A program made the position numbers and the translations under genes. The notes below the pieces were generated by a model that ran no database searches, was not told the DNA's origin, and was given only the letters and a program-made list of their open reading frames with translations. A stretch of DNA of 64,000 nucleotides from Asticcacaulis sp. SL142 (GTDB lineage Bacteria > Pseudomonadota > Alphaproteobacteria > Caulobacterales > Caulobacteraceae), in NCBI RefSeq assembly GCF_026625745.1, contig NZ_CP113061.1, forward strand, positions 1 through 64,000, in the 5' to 3' direction. This document shows, piece by piece, positions 28,018 to 35,821 of this stretch; the stretch's first letter is position 1; each line of letters starts with the position of its first letter.

Positions 28018-28745
28018 CAGTTAGAATTATACAGCAGATAGGTCATGATCCCCGACGGGATCAGGTCATTGACGTGCTGCTGCACCCATATACCGGCTTC
28101 GGCAATGTTGGAGCGCGGCACAAAGATGATGTCGTTGCGGCGAATGGCAAATAACTCACCTCCACGCCCATCGATGACGTTTTGCAGGTTGATGATCCGG
28201 CGCATGGCTTGCCCGCTGGGGCCGCGACGGATGATGACGACCTCTTTGCGGCGCGCCGCGGGCGTGAAGCCACCGGCGGCCATCACCGCCTGAAGCGCAT
28301 CCATATCGCCGGACATATCAATCCAGCCGCCACCCTTGACTTCACCGCCGACAATCACCCGCATCGGGGTATCGGTCGGCAGCACATTGACGGTAGTGTT
28401 GCGCAGATACGGCGCATAGGCTTTGGCGATATCGGCCTCTAGCTGCGGCACGGATTTGTGGGCGGCCATGACCTGACCGGCCATAGGGAGTGAAATGCGG
28501 CCATCCTGACCGACCGTGGCTTGGCGGTTTAATTCAGGGGCGGAGGGCACCTGAATATCCAGCTTATCGGTCGGGTAAAACGCATAACCAGCATCGCTGT
28601 CCTGCCAGTCCGCAAAGGCGATGGGTTCGGCCAGCGGTTGCGTTTGGCTGCGGTTACTGGCTGGGCCGGTAGCACAAGCGTTCAGGGCCGGTGTCGCAGC
28701 CAGCAGGGTTAACGCGCCTTTGAGGATGTGCCGACGTAAAAGCAT
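28017..28745 (-). CDS. hfsD: Outer-membrane polysaccharide export lipoprotein, HfsD-like
   Basis: A 242-residue lipoprotein (lipobox LNAC, Cys about 24) with a Poly_export/Wza-like domain (YAFYPTDKLDIQV ... DGRISLPMAGQV, about 50-130) followed by an SLBB-type beta-grasp (VGGEVKGGGWIDM, about 130-200) and RNDIIFVPRS. It should form the outer-membrane channel through which holdfast polysaccharide leaves the cell. It diverges from the HfsA-like gene at 29062, as expected for a holdfast locus. It is short for a Wza protein, as HfsD is. It shares a transcript with chrA. Confidence 0.8.
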   Translation of the reverse strand: MLLRRHILKGALTLLAATPALNACATGPASNRSQTQPLAEPIAFADWQDSDAGYAFYPTDKLDIQVPSAPELNRQATVGQDGRISLPMAGQVMAAHKSVPQLEADIAKAYAPYLRNTTVNVLPTDTPMRVIVGGEVKGGGWIDMSGDMDALQAVMAAGGFTPAARRKEVVIIRRGPSGQAMRRIINLQNVIDGRGGELFAIRRNDIIFVPRSNIAEAGIWVQQHVNDLIPSGIMTYLLYNSN

Positions 28746-28784
28746 TAAAAGCGCCCGGATAAACTAAAATGAATCGAAAGTTCA

Positions 28785-28860
28785 CTAGTATCGTGAATTC
28801 GAAGTTCGCCCCATTTCGATATCAGTCGCAAAGCGAACTTCGAGTTCAAAACGATACTAG
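28785..28860. repeat. Long imperfect inverted repeat 1 (CTAG-ended)
   Basis: The left arm 28785-28809 (CTAGTATCGTGAATTCGAAG...) pairs with the right arm 28833-28860 around a 23-base loop. Both ends are CTAG. The transcript would fold into a strong hairpin. It belongs to the same family as the repeat at 28873. Confidence 0.8.
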
Positions 28861-28872
28861 ATTTATTAGTTT

Positions 28873-28947
28873 CTAGTGTCCTGTTGAATCTGAAATTCGC
28901 TAAAGCTTGATATAGCCCTGAGACGAATTTCAGATTCAGGACACTAG
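28873..28947. repeat. Long imperfect inverted repeat 2 (CTAG-ended)
   Basis: The left arm 28873-28899 (CTAGTGTCCTGTTGAATCTG...) pairs with the right arm 28924-28947 around a 24-base loop, with 3 extra bases in the left arm. The arms resemble those of repeat 1 (CTAGTRTC.T, GAARTTCG), and both loops hold GATAT. The two elements are 12 bases apart in the divergent hfsD/hfsA intergenic region. Confidence 0.8.
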
Positions 28948-28969
28948 CATTAACAATCTTTAGAAATAG

Positions 28970-28984
28970 GTAAGGTTTGGTTAA
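28970..28984 (+). promoter_or_regulatory. Possible CtrA-like box
   Basis: GTAA-N7-TTAA differs by one base from the Caulobacter CtrA consensus TTAA-N7-TTAA. It lies about 80-110 bases upstream of the HfsA-like start, a reasonable place for cell-cycle control of holdfast genes. A single imperfect match is weak evidence. Confidence 0.25.
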
Positions 28985-29061
28985 TGGCTTGCCGCCAAAC
29001 TTCACCCAAAGCCTAAAATGCGACCAAGATTTGAGTCGTTGAGGCAACTAAGAACAGGCAA

Positions 29062-30588
29062 ATGGTGGCAGATACCGGCAACAGGGCAGGGCGCATGCAG
29101 ACGGCTAAAACCGTCGATAGCCGCCGTGTGTCCAAAATCCAGTCCCACGCCTTTATGCAATATGATGTCAGCGATATTTTCGCCCTGCTGCGGCGGGAAA
29201 TCTGGCTGATGCTGATTGTGTTTGCGGTTATTTTTGGGGCCGGGGTGTTTGTGGCCCTGCGCATGACTCAGACCTATACCGCAGGCGCGTCGCTGTTGAT
29301 GAAGGTTGGCGAAGACTATGCCTATGTCCCGCGCACCGGCGATCCATCGCGCGGCACCATTGCGACCATTGACGAAGTGGTGCAGTCCGAGGTCGAAATC
29401 CTTAACTCCAACGGCCTTAAACGCCGGGTGATAGAAAAGCTGGGCTACGGCGCGATCATTCCTGACCTGCCGTCCGCTTGGGTGCCGCGTAACGAGGCCG
29501 ATAAGCTTGAGGCCGATAAACAGGCGATGAAGATTCTGTACGGTGGCTTCGAGACCGGCACGACGCCGCAGATCAATGTGGTGCGCTTAAGCTTCAAACA
29601 CGAAAACCCGAATACGGCGGCGCTGATCCTTAACACCATGATTGACGAATATGTCAGCTATCGCCAGCAGGTGTTTTCGGATGTGACCGCCCCCGTACTG
29701 GCCGAACAGAAAAACGCTTTTGACCGTAGGCTACACAGTGCCGATGTGGCGTTTGAAAACTTTCTGACCCAAAACGGTGTCGGTGATTTTCAGGCGGCTA
29801 AGACGACCTATGCCAAGCTGCATGAAACCGTGCTGGGCCAGCTTTATGACGCCGAGTCGCGCATCGCTGAGGGGAATGCGAGATTGTCGGCGCTGAATGC
29901 GCGGGTGCAGCGTCTGGCGCCGGAAATCAGTTTGTCGCGTGATCTTGATTTGTCCATTCCGTCAAAGCTTCTGGCGCTCAAGGCCCAGCGCGAGGACCTG
30001 CTGGCGCGCTATCAACCCTCGGCACCGCCGGTCAGGGATATCGAGGCCCAGATCGCCCAGTATGAGCAGATGATGGCCTCTGGCCGCGGGGTCGGTGAGC
30101 GCGAGCATCGGCTTGGGATCAACCCGATCTATCAGGACCTGCTGACCGAAAAGCTGCGGCTGGAGGCGGAACTGGCGTCGTTGGGTGGCAGGCGTGCGCA
30201 ACTGAAGGCCCAGGTCGATCACGTCAACACCAAGATGCAGAGCCTGATGGGGCTGGAAGGCGAATATAACAGCCTGTCGGCTGAGCGCGAGGCCCTGCAA
30301 ACCAATATCCGCGCCTTCACCAACCGCATTCAGGATACCGAAGCCGCCGCCGAGATCGCCAAGGTCTCCGAAGAAACCGTGCGCGTGGTCGATCGGGCTG
30401 AGCTGCCGTTGACGGGTAAGAGCCTGAAAAAACTGGTGCTAATCGGGTCGTTCCTGTTTGCTGGCTTTACCGCCCTGTGTGCGGGCCTGGCCATGGCCTA
30501 TAGCCGCAAAGGATTTGTCAGTGCGCGCTCAGCCTCACGGATGCTCGACCTGCCGGTGCTGACCACGGCGGGCGCCAAAAGAGCGTAA
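29062..30588 (+). CDS. hfsA: Polysaccharide co-polymerase (Wzz/GumC type), HfsA-like
   Basis: A 508-residue inner-membrane chain-length/export protein. The first membrane segment is about residues 47-70 (IWLMLIVFAVIFGAG), followed by a Wzz domain (YTAGASLLMKVGEDYAYVPR), a long coiled coil (about 215-430, with GNVR-like QREDLLARYQPSAPPVRDIE) and a second membrane segment near 455-478. It links the inner-membrane synthesis machinery to the HfsD channel. ATG 29062 gives the full frame; ATG 29095, after AGGGCAGGG, is an alternative start. There is no C-terminal kinase domain. The separate ATPase-like protein at 30713 plays that part. Confidence 0.82.
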   Translation: MVADTGNRAGRMQTAKTVDSRRVSKIQSHAFMQYDVSDIFALLRREIWLMLIVFAVIFGAGVFVALRMTQTYTAGASLLMKVGEDYAYVPRTGDPSRGTIATIDEVVQSEVEILNSNGLKRRVIEKLGYGAIIPDLPSAWVPRNEADKLEADKQAMKILYGGFETGTTPQINVVRLSFKHENPNTAALILNTMIDEYVSYRQQVFSDVTAPVLAEQKNAFDRRLHSADVAFENFLTQNGVGDFQAAKTTYAKLHETVLGQLYDAESRIAEGNARLSALNARVQRLAPEISLSRDLDLSIPSKLLALKAQREDLLARYQPSAPPVRDIEAQIAQYEQMMASGRGVGEREHRLGINPIYQDLLTEKLRLEAELASLGGRRAQLKAQVDHVNTKMQSLMGLEGEYNSLSAEREALQTNIRAFTNRIQDTEAAAEIAKVSEETVRVVDRAELPLTGKSLKKLVLIGSFLFAGFTALCAGLAMAYSRKGFVSARSASRMLDLPVLTTAGAKRA

Positions 30589-30590
30589 GG

Positions 30591-30646
30591 CGTTTTTTGG
30601 CGCGCATTTGATTCCAAAAACCGGTATCCACTTTTTGGAATGCGCT
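30591..30646. repeat. Dispersed intergenic repeat, copy 2
   Basis: An inverted copy of the element at 25083. Its reverse complement runs AGCGCATTCCAAAAAGT...CCGGTTTTTGGAATCAAATGCGCGCC. It is itself palindromic (TTCCAAAAA.../...TTTTTGGAA) and fills most of the gap between the HfsA-like and HfsB-like genes. Confidence 0.65.
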
Positions 30647-30712
30647 TGGCGTTCCGTATCGCCTCAAAAGTCCCTAAGATAGCTCAGATGTGATTCGTAT
30701 CGTACGGGGCCT

Positions 30713-31405
30713 ATGGTCGATCTGACGCGTGAAATGGCGGAACTGATGCAGGGCCTTAATCGGGCGATGGGTAAGCCATCGGCCACGATGGGACGAGCGA
30801 TCCTGTTTGTGTCGGCCTATGACGGTGAAGGCGTATCGACCGTGGCGCGTGAATTTGCCCGCACCGAAGCCGCCTTTGCCAAGCGTCCGGTCTGGCTGGT
30901 CGATGCCGACCTCAAGGCGCAGGGCCAGTTGGTGGCGATGGGGACAGAGCCCAAACGCTTTGGTCCGGCAGGGCCGCTATGTGCGGCTACCCCGGATGGT
31001 TCGGCCTTTTTCGCCATTACCCCGCCCGCCCGCGACCGTGATGGCCATATGGTGCCGGATGCGAAGTTTTTGGTGGCCCGTCCGTTCTTTGACGGCAAGC
31101 TGTGGGTGACGCGCTTTCGGGAGCAAAACCTCACACGCGGCCAAACCGTCAAGCTGTTCCCGCAGACGACCTACTGGCAGGCTTTGCGCCAGCACGCCCA
31201 GACGATTGTTGTCGATGTGCCGTCGATTGAGCGATCCGACGCAGCCCTTAAGCTGGCGCCATTAATGGACGCGGTGGTGATGGTGGTGTCGGAACCTGAT
31301 GGCGACCTGTCGGCGCGGCTGGCGCTCAAGGCCGATATCGAAGCCGCGGGCGGGCAATTCGCGGGCATGGTCTATAACCGCGCCCGTGAGGTGAAACGCG
31401 CTTAA
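30713..31405 (+). CDS. hfsB: ParA/CpsD-like ATPase homologue with degenerate Walker A, HfsB-like
   Basis: A 230-residue cytoplasmic protein with the fold markers of the exopolysaccharide autokinase ATPases (ILFVSAYDGEGVSTVAREFAR about 29-48; VWLVDADLKAQG about 62-73; IVVDVPSIERSDAALKLAPLMDAVVMVV about 165-195). The P-loop reads GEGVST where active family members have GEGKST, so the ATP-binding lysine is missing and catalysis is doubtful. It follows hfsA by 124 bases and most likely regulates or scaffolds the polysaccharide export complex. Its stop overlaps the convergent gene by 4 bases. Confidence 0.75.
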   Translation: MVDLTREMAELMQGLNRAMGKPSATMGRAILFVSAYDGEGVSTVAREFARTEAAFAKRPVWLVDADLKAQGQLVAMGTEPKRFGPAGPLCAATPDGSAFFAITPPARDRDGHMVPDAKFLVARPFFDGKLWVTRFREQNLTRGQTVKLFPQTTYWQALRQHAQTIVVDVPSIERSDAALKLAPLMDAVVMVVSEPDGDLSARLALKADIEAAGGQFAGMVYNRAREVKRA

Positions 31406-31785
31406 GCGGTTGCGGGGGCCGCCACGCATAGTATCCCCAGCACGATAAAGCCGACACCTATCGCTTTGGCGACGCTGATGGTTTCGCCAAACATGGTCAT
31501 GCCTGCCGCCACCGTGACGACGATACCGAGGGCCACGAACGGATAGGCCGACGACAGCGGCACTTTGGACAGCACAAATAACCATACAATGGCGCTGAGG
31601 CCAAAGCAGAACAGGCCCCCGATTACCAGCGGCGAGGAGATGATCGCCAGCGCAATCGTCAACATATTGCCGCTTTGCAGGCTGGATTGCATGGCCGGAT
31701 CGACCATGCCTTTTTTCAGGATGATCTGGGAGCCGGAGGACAGGGCCACGCTCAGCAGGATGGGGGCGACAAGTTGCAGGTTCAA
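31402..31785 (-). CDS. Small EamA/SMR-like membrane transporter
   Basis: A 127-residue protein with four predicted membrane helices in the style of half-size DMT transporters such as ArnE/ArnF (LKKGMVDPA after helix 1; LSSAYPFVALGIVVTVAAGM). Small proteins of this kind can flip lipid-linked sugars. It is the last gene of a minus-strand set with the GT-C-like protein (33 bases upstream) and the UbiA-HAD fusion, which favours a flippase role for a polyprenyl-phosphate sugar. A multidrug-efflux role is less likely in this context. Confidence 0.7.
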   Translation of the reverse strand: MNLQLVAPILLSVALSSGSQIILKKGMVDPAMQSSLQSGNMLTIALAIISSPLVIGGLFCFGLSAIVWLFVLSKVPLSSAYPFVALGIVVTVAAGMTMFGETISVAKAIGVGFIVLGILCVAAPATA

Positions 31786-31818
31786 AGCGGGTCTTTCACG
31801 GTATCAGAGGGCAGATTA

Positions 31819-33270
31819 TCAGAGGGCGCGGCAGCGTTCGATGTCAGCCGTGGGCAAGGGCGGATAGGTCTTGGCGGTATCGCGTGACGGTTCGGTCTTG
31901 ATCAGGTCCCAGGACTGGTAGGTCTTAACGGAATTAAGCTGCGACAGGCATCCGGCAGTAGTCACGGTCGCTTGCAGGCGGTGGACATTGTTGATGCCGC
32001 CAAAGATGATGACGGTGACCGCCAGCCCGACGGCGACCCAGCGGTAGCGGCTGAACCACGAAAACGCCGCGACCAGCACAATCATAGGCATAAAGTGCCA
32101 GCTATAGAGGAAGGTGACTTCGCCGTAGACCGAATGCAGCAGGGTCTGAAAGGCCAGCATGACGCCGACCCCGATGGCCACTGTGCGCAAAGGCCGATGA
32201 CTGATGGCGCCCCAAACCCCCAGACCGAACAATACGACCCAGGCGGCGGTGGCGATAACCGGTGAGATTTCGCCCTTGGGGAAGCCTGACGTCTGGTTGG
32301 TGGTGACCAGTTCTATGGTGTTTTGCTGCTCGACCTCAGACGGCATGGCGACCACCGTGGTCACATACAGGCTGCGCAGATTGGTGAGCGGGTTCCAGCC
32401 GGCCTTATAGTCGCCCTTGGCCTGCATCGACGGCTGGGTGAAGTTGGTTTCGCGCATCAGCGGGATGGGATTGAAGAAATAGGCGGATTTTTCAAACAGA
32501 GGATGCTGCACAACCGCCAACACGCCCACGGCCCCCAGCGCGATGGTGGCGATGGCAAAGAAAGATTTCAGCCGGTGGCGTGCGGCGGTGGCGATCAGGC
32601 CTGCCGTCCAGTTGGTGGTGGTGATCCCCAGCGTCAGGACATTCAGCACCACCCACCAAACCGCCTTAAGCGGGCGGGTATAGGCCAGCAGAAACAGGCT
32701 AAGGATGATGGTAAAGCCTGCAAACGGGAACAGCTCAATTACTGAACTCCAGAACACGAAACAGGCACTGGCCATAAACAGGGCGGTAAACAAAGCCACC
32801 GCATAGCGGGGCAGGCCCAGCAGTCGCACGGTGGCGGCAAACAGGGCGACATTGGCCCCGCAGATGGCCACGGTCATGGCCTTGGCGGCGGCGATGGGCG
32901 ATAAGCCTATGGCGGTCAGCACATAGCCGATCGGGGTCAGCAGAATTGACGAAATCGGGTGCACCGCCGTGCGCGAATGGTTGCCCGAAGGGGTGACCAG
33001 ATTTTCCGCGACCCGCCCGACGTCCGATTGCAGGAAGATACTCATATAGGTGTTAATACCCGGCACGCGCTGCGTCTGGGCAAAGGCCCACAGTGAAATC
33101 ACGATGCCGATGACGCCCATGACGGCGCATAAAATGATATCGGCGCGGCTTAAGGTTGTGGCGTCGTCCGCGACCTTGCGATCAAGCCGGTCCCACAGCG
33201 CATTGACCGGGTGAGGTTCGACATATTTGTCGTAATATTTGCTATAAATATTTGAAAATGTTGAAAACAT
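31819..33270 (-). CDS. Polytopic membrane protein, candidate GT-C glycosyltransferase
   Basis: A 483-residue protein with about 10 hydrophobic segments from residue 45 onward, a sizeable first periplasmic loop (about 65-110, with SDVGRVAENLV and NHSRTAVHP) and a soluble C-terminal tail. I do not recognise a Pfam-level signature with certainty. The layout resembles GT-C enzymes, which take sugars from polyprenyl-phosphate donors on the periplasmic face. The neighbours (a UbiA-type phosphoribosyltransferase 15 bases upstream and a small EamA transporter downstream) support this reading. The acceptor is unknown. Confidence 0.55.
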   Translation of the reverse strand: MFSTFSNIYSKYYDKYVEPHPVNALWDRLDRKVADDATTLSRADIILCAVMGVIGIVISLWAFAQTQRVPGINTYMSIFLQSDVGRVAENLVTPSGNHSRTAVHPISSILLTPIGYVLTAIGLSPIAAAKAMTVAICGANVALFAATVRLLGLPRYAVALFTALFMASACFVFWSSVIELFPFAGFTIILSLFLLAYTRPLKAVWWVVLNVLTLGITTTNWTAGLIATAARHRLKSFFAIATIALGAVGVLAVVQHPLFEKSAYFFNPIPLMRETNFTQPSMQAKGDYKAGWNPLTNLRSLYVTTVVAMPSEVEQQNTIELVTTNQTSGFPKGEISPVIATAAWVVLFGLGVWGAISHRPLRTVAIGVGVMLAFQTLLHSVYGEVTFLYSWHFMPMIVLVAAFSWFSRYRWVAVGLAVTVIIFGGINNVHRLQATVTTAGCLSQLNSVKTYQSWDLIKTEPSRDTAKTYPPLPTADIERCRAL

Positions 33271-33285
33271 GATGGCCTGAAATCT

Positions 33286-34746
33286 CTATAGTCTGATCAT
33301 GGCGGCCAGCATGACCACGCCGCAGGCCGCTACCGTCAGCAGGCTGTTGCGGTCTTTTAAGGCAAATACAATCGGGTCATCGTTCATATCGCGGCGGTGG
33401 GCCAGCATCAGGCAGCGGCCCAGCCAATACAGCAGCAACGGGCAGATCAGCCACAGCAGCTTAGGGTTGGCATAAAGCTGGCTGATCTTGTCATCGGACA
33501 CATAGAGCGCAAACACGGTGACGGCATTAAAGCCTGCGGCGGCGGCCAGTGCGGCGACAATCGGCAGATCGGCCTTACGGTAGTTACGGTTGGTCGGGTC
33601 GGGCAGATCCTGATCGAAGCGCACGGTCAGTTCGGTATAGCGCTTAATGAGCGCCAGCGCGGTAAAGACAAATACCGAAAAGGCCAGCAGCCATTCCGAC
33701 ACGACGACCGAAATCGCCGCTGCCCCGCCGACGACGCGAATGGTGTAAAGTCCGGCCAGCGCCACGACATCAACCAGCAGTTTACGCTTAAGGCTAAAGG
33801 TGTAGAGCGTGGTCAGCACCAGATATCCGGTCAGAACTGCCAGAAACAACGGGTTGACCAGAAACGCGCCGATGAGTGACGCCAGCAAAAGTATGGGGGC
33901 GGCAATCATGGCAGGCAGGATCGGCACGGTGCCGGCGGCGAGCGGTCGACGCTTTTTCGACGGATGCTGACGATCCGCATCAATGTCAACTAAGTCATTG
34001 ATAATATAGATCGAGGAGGCTGCCAGCGAGAAGGCAAAAAAGGCCGCGACCGCCTGGGTGATCGAGGTGACGCTAAAGCTTTGCGAGGTCAGGACCGGCA
34101 CCATGACCAGACCGTTTTTGGCCCACTGGTGGACGCGCAGCAGTTTGATCCACGCCTTACCCTGCTTGGGCAGGGTCTTGAGGACGACCGCATTGGGGCT
34201 GAGTTTTTTAAGCTTTGAGCGCACGGCCCCCGGCGCATTGACGGCGATACATTCGCGCGCTTGCGGCCAGACCTTAAGGTCGATGGCGTCGTTGCCGATG
34301 TAGTCAAAGCCCTTTTCGCCAAACTCTGCGACCAGACGGGCGGCTTTTTTTGAACCTGACAGGTTGATGGTTTCATCTGAGGCGAACCAGCCGGTAAATA
34401 CGCCCAGATGGTTGGCGACGGCTTCGACATATTTCTTATGGGTGGCCGAGGCCAAATAAACCTCGCGGCCGTCATTGCGTGCCTGCTGTATCAGGGCCAG
34501 CACTTCGGCGTCATAGGGCAGGTGGGCGACATCAATATCGGTGCGTTCGGCGATGTAAGATTTGAGCGCCGGTTTTCCACGCAGGTAAGCGCCTAACATG
34601 CCAAATAATGACGCAGGGTTATTACCGAGGGCGGCGAAGGCGGACTCGATCAACAGGTCGGATTTGACCAGGGTGCCGTCCAGATCGACCACCAGAGGCG
34701 GGGCCTGAACCACGGCAGAAATATCTTTAAGCGCATCAAATTTCAT
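33286..34746 (-). CDS. HAD phosphatase-UbiA prenyltransferase fusion (decaprenyl-phosphate phosphoribosyltransferase-like)
   Basis: ATG 34746 (MKFDALKD) is preferred over 34791 because GAGGGG is properly spaced before it. Residues about 20-195 form a HAD phosphatase (VVDLDGTLV, LASATHKKY, SGSKKAARL, YIGNDAIDLK). Residues about 200-485 form a UbiA domain with NDLVDIDADRQHPSKKRRPLAAG, the polyprenyl-phosphate and metal site. Related fusions are annotated as 5-phosphoribosyl-monophospho-decaprenol synthases. The HAD part could remove the 5-phosphate to give polyprenyl-phosphate-ribose. No DprE1/DprE2 epimerase is nearby. Confidence 0.8.
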   Translation of the reverse strand: MKFDALKDISAVVQAPPLVVDLDGTLVKSDLLIESAFAALGNNPASLFGMLGAYLRGKPALKSYIAERTDIDVAHLPYDAEVLALIQQARNDGREVYLASATHKKYVEAVANHLGVFTGWFASDETINLSGSKKAARLVAEFGEKGFDYIGNDAIDLKVWPQARECIAVNAPGAVRSKLKKLSPNAVVLKTLPKQGKAWIKLLRVHQWAKNGLVMVPVLTSQSFSVTSITQAVAAFFAFSLAASSIYIINDLVDIDADRQHPSKKRRPLAAGTVPILPAMIAAPILLLASLIGAFLVNPLFLAVLTGYLVLTTLYTFSLKRKLLVDVVALAGLYTIRVVGGAAAISVVVSEWLLAFSVFVFTALALIKRYTELTVRFDQDLPDPTNRNYRKADLPIVAALAAAAGFNAVTVFALYVSDDKISQLYANPKLLWLICPLLLYWLGRCLMLAHRRDMNDDPIVFALKDRNSLLTVAACGVVMLAAMIRL

Positions 34747-35056
34747 AAATAACCCCTCTTGCACATAAATAATCGATAAAAATTTGTGCACTGCGCCATA
34801 GGCAAGTTAGTTTTAAAGCGGTCGGGCAGCAACCTTAAATTGGCAGCCGCACCTTATACACTGATACTGTAACGTGTGCGCCACAAAGACCGGCGTTATC
34901 TGATGTGTCGTTTTAAATCGCCCACACCTATCTGGTCTTCGCCACTGCAAAAATTCCGCCAGTCAAAAGGCTCAAAAAACATATCGCGGCGGTGGCATTA
35001 TGCTAAACTGAAGCGGGAATGGTCGGCAAGGCTGCGCAAACAGGACGAGATTTTTC
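34747..35056. other. Gene-free divergent intergenic region
   Basis: This stretch separates the minus-strand UbiA-HAD operon from the plus-strand lipoprotein and must hold promoters for both. I see no repeat, RNA gene or clear operator in it. Confidence 0.4.
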
Positions 35057-35491
35057 ATGACTCTATTACCCCTCAAACGCGCGAATATGGCCGCGGTCAT
35101 GTTCGGACTTGGTCTGGCGATGAGCGCCTGCTCACGCGCGCCGGAGCCACCGCAAAACCCGCCGGAATTACCGCCAGTCAGTGCGGAAATGCCCGCATCT
35201 GCGACGGCGGCACTGCCATCTGTGCCCGACTGGACTGGAAAATGGACAGGGCCTGAAGGAACGTGGCTGGAGGTTAAACCCCTAAACGGTGGGTTCGAAG
35301 TGGCGATCCAGAACCTTGACGGGGTGCGCACCTTTCCGGGGGCGGTCAAAGAAGGCGGTCTGGCCTTCACGCGCGATGGGGCGGAATATATCATCCGCGC
35401 CGGCAACGGTTCTGATACCGGCATGAAGTGGCTGGCGGATAAAACCAACTGCCTGATCGTCATGACCGGCGAAGGCTATTGCCGTGGCTAG
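35057..35491 (+). CDS. Small lipoprotein of unknown function
   Basis: A 144-residue protein with a type II signal (MSAC, Cys about 25), a proline/alanine-rich spacer (about 28-55) and a compact C-terminal domain (WTGKWTGPEGTWLEVKPL ... FPGAVKEGGLAFTRDG) that looks like a small beta-barrel. Two later cysteines (TNCLIV, GYCRG) could form a disulfide. I do not recognise a named family. The ribosome site AGGACGAG precedes ATG 35057. Confidence 0.65.
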   Translation: MTLLPLKRANMAAVMFGLGLAMSACSRAPEPPQNPPELPPVSAEMPASATAALPSVPDWTGKWTGPEGTWLEVKPLNGGFEVAIQNLDGVRTFPGAVKEGGLAFTRDGAEYIIRAGNGSDTGMKWLADKTNCLIVMTGEGYCRG

Positions 35492-35537
35492 CCGGATCGG
35501 TTAGCAGGGCGGCATCTGCTGAATAAAGGAGCCGCCC

Positions 35538-35771
35538 ATGGCTGATGATGACGATATCGTAGTAAAAGATGCCAATGGCACCAAACTGTCCGATGGCGAC
35601 AGTGTAACCCTGGTCAAGGATCTTAAGGTCAAGGGTTCCGGCGGCGTGACATTGAAGCGCGGCACGCTGATCAAGAATATCCGCCTGACCCCCGATGAGG
35701 ACGAGATCGAGTGCAACCACGAAAAGGTGCGCGGTCTGGTGCTGCGGACCGAGTTTGTGAAGAAAGCCTGA
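35538..35771 (+). CDS. PhnA/YjdM-type domain protein lacking the zinc ribbon
   Basis: A 77-residue protein that matches the C-terminal domain of the PhnA (YjdM) family (VVKDANGTKLSDGDSVTLVKDLKVKGSG ... IRLTPDEDEIECNHEKVRGLVLRTEFVKK). The usual N-terminal zinc ribbon is absent. The name alkylphosphonate utilisation protein is historical, and the true function is unclear. It has a good AAGGAG site before ATG 35538. A perfect hairpin follows at 35790. Confidence 0.85.
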   Translation: MADDDDIVVKDANGTKLSDGDSVTLVKDLKVKGSGGVTLKRGTLIKNIRLTPDEDEIECNHEKVRGLVLRTEFVKKA

Positions 35772-35789
35772 TCGGCTAATATTTAAATT

Positions 35790-35812
35790 CCCGCAGAGTA
35801 AGACTCTGCGGG
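35790..35812. terminator. Bidirectional terminator hairpin
   Basis: CCCGCAGAGT and ACTCTGCGGG form a perfect 10-bp stem with a 3-base loop between the convergent PhnA-like and catalase genes. T-rich bases follow loosely on both strands, so it probably serves both. Confidence 0.7.
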
Positions 35813-35821
35813 GATTTCACA

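Noticed and set aside
28785-28947. Insertion-sequence ends
   Set aside because: No transposase gene lies between or near the inverted repeats, and no target-site duplication was seen. They are better called small palindromic elements.
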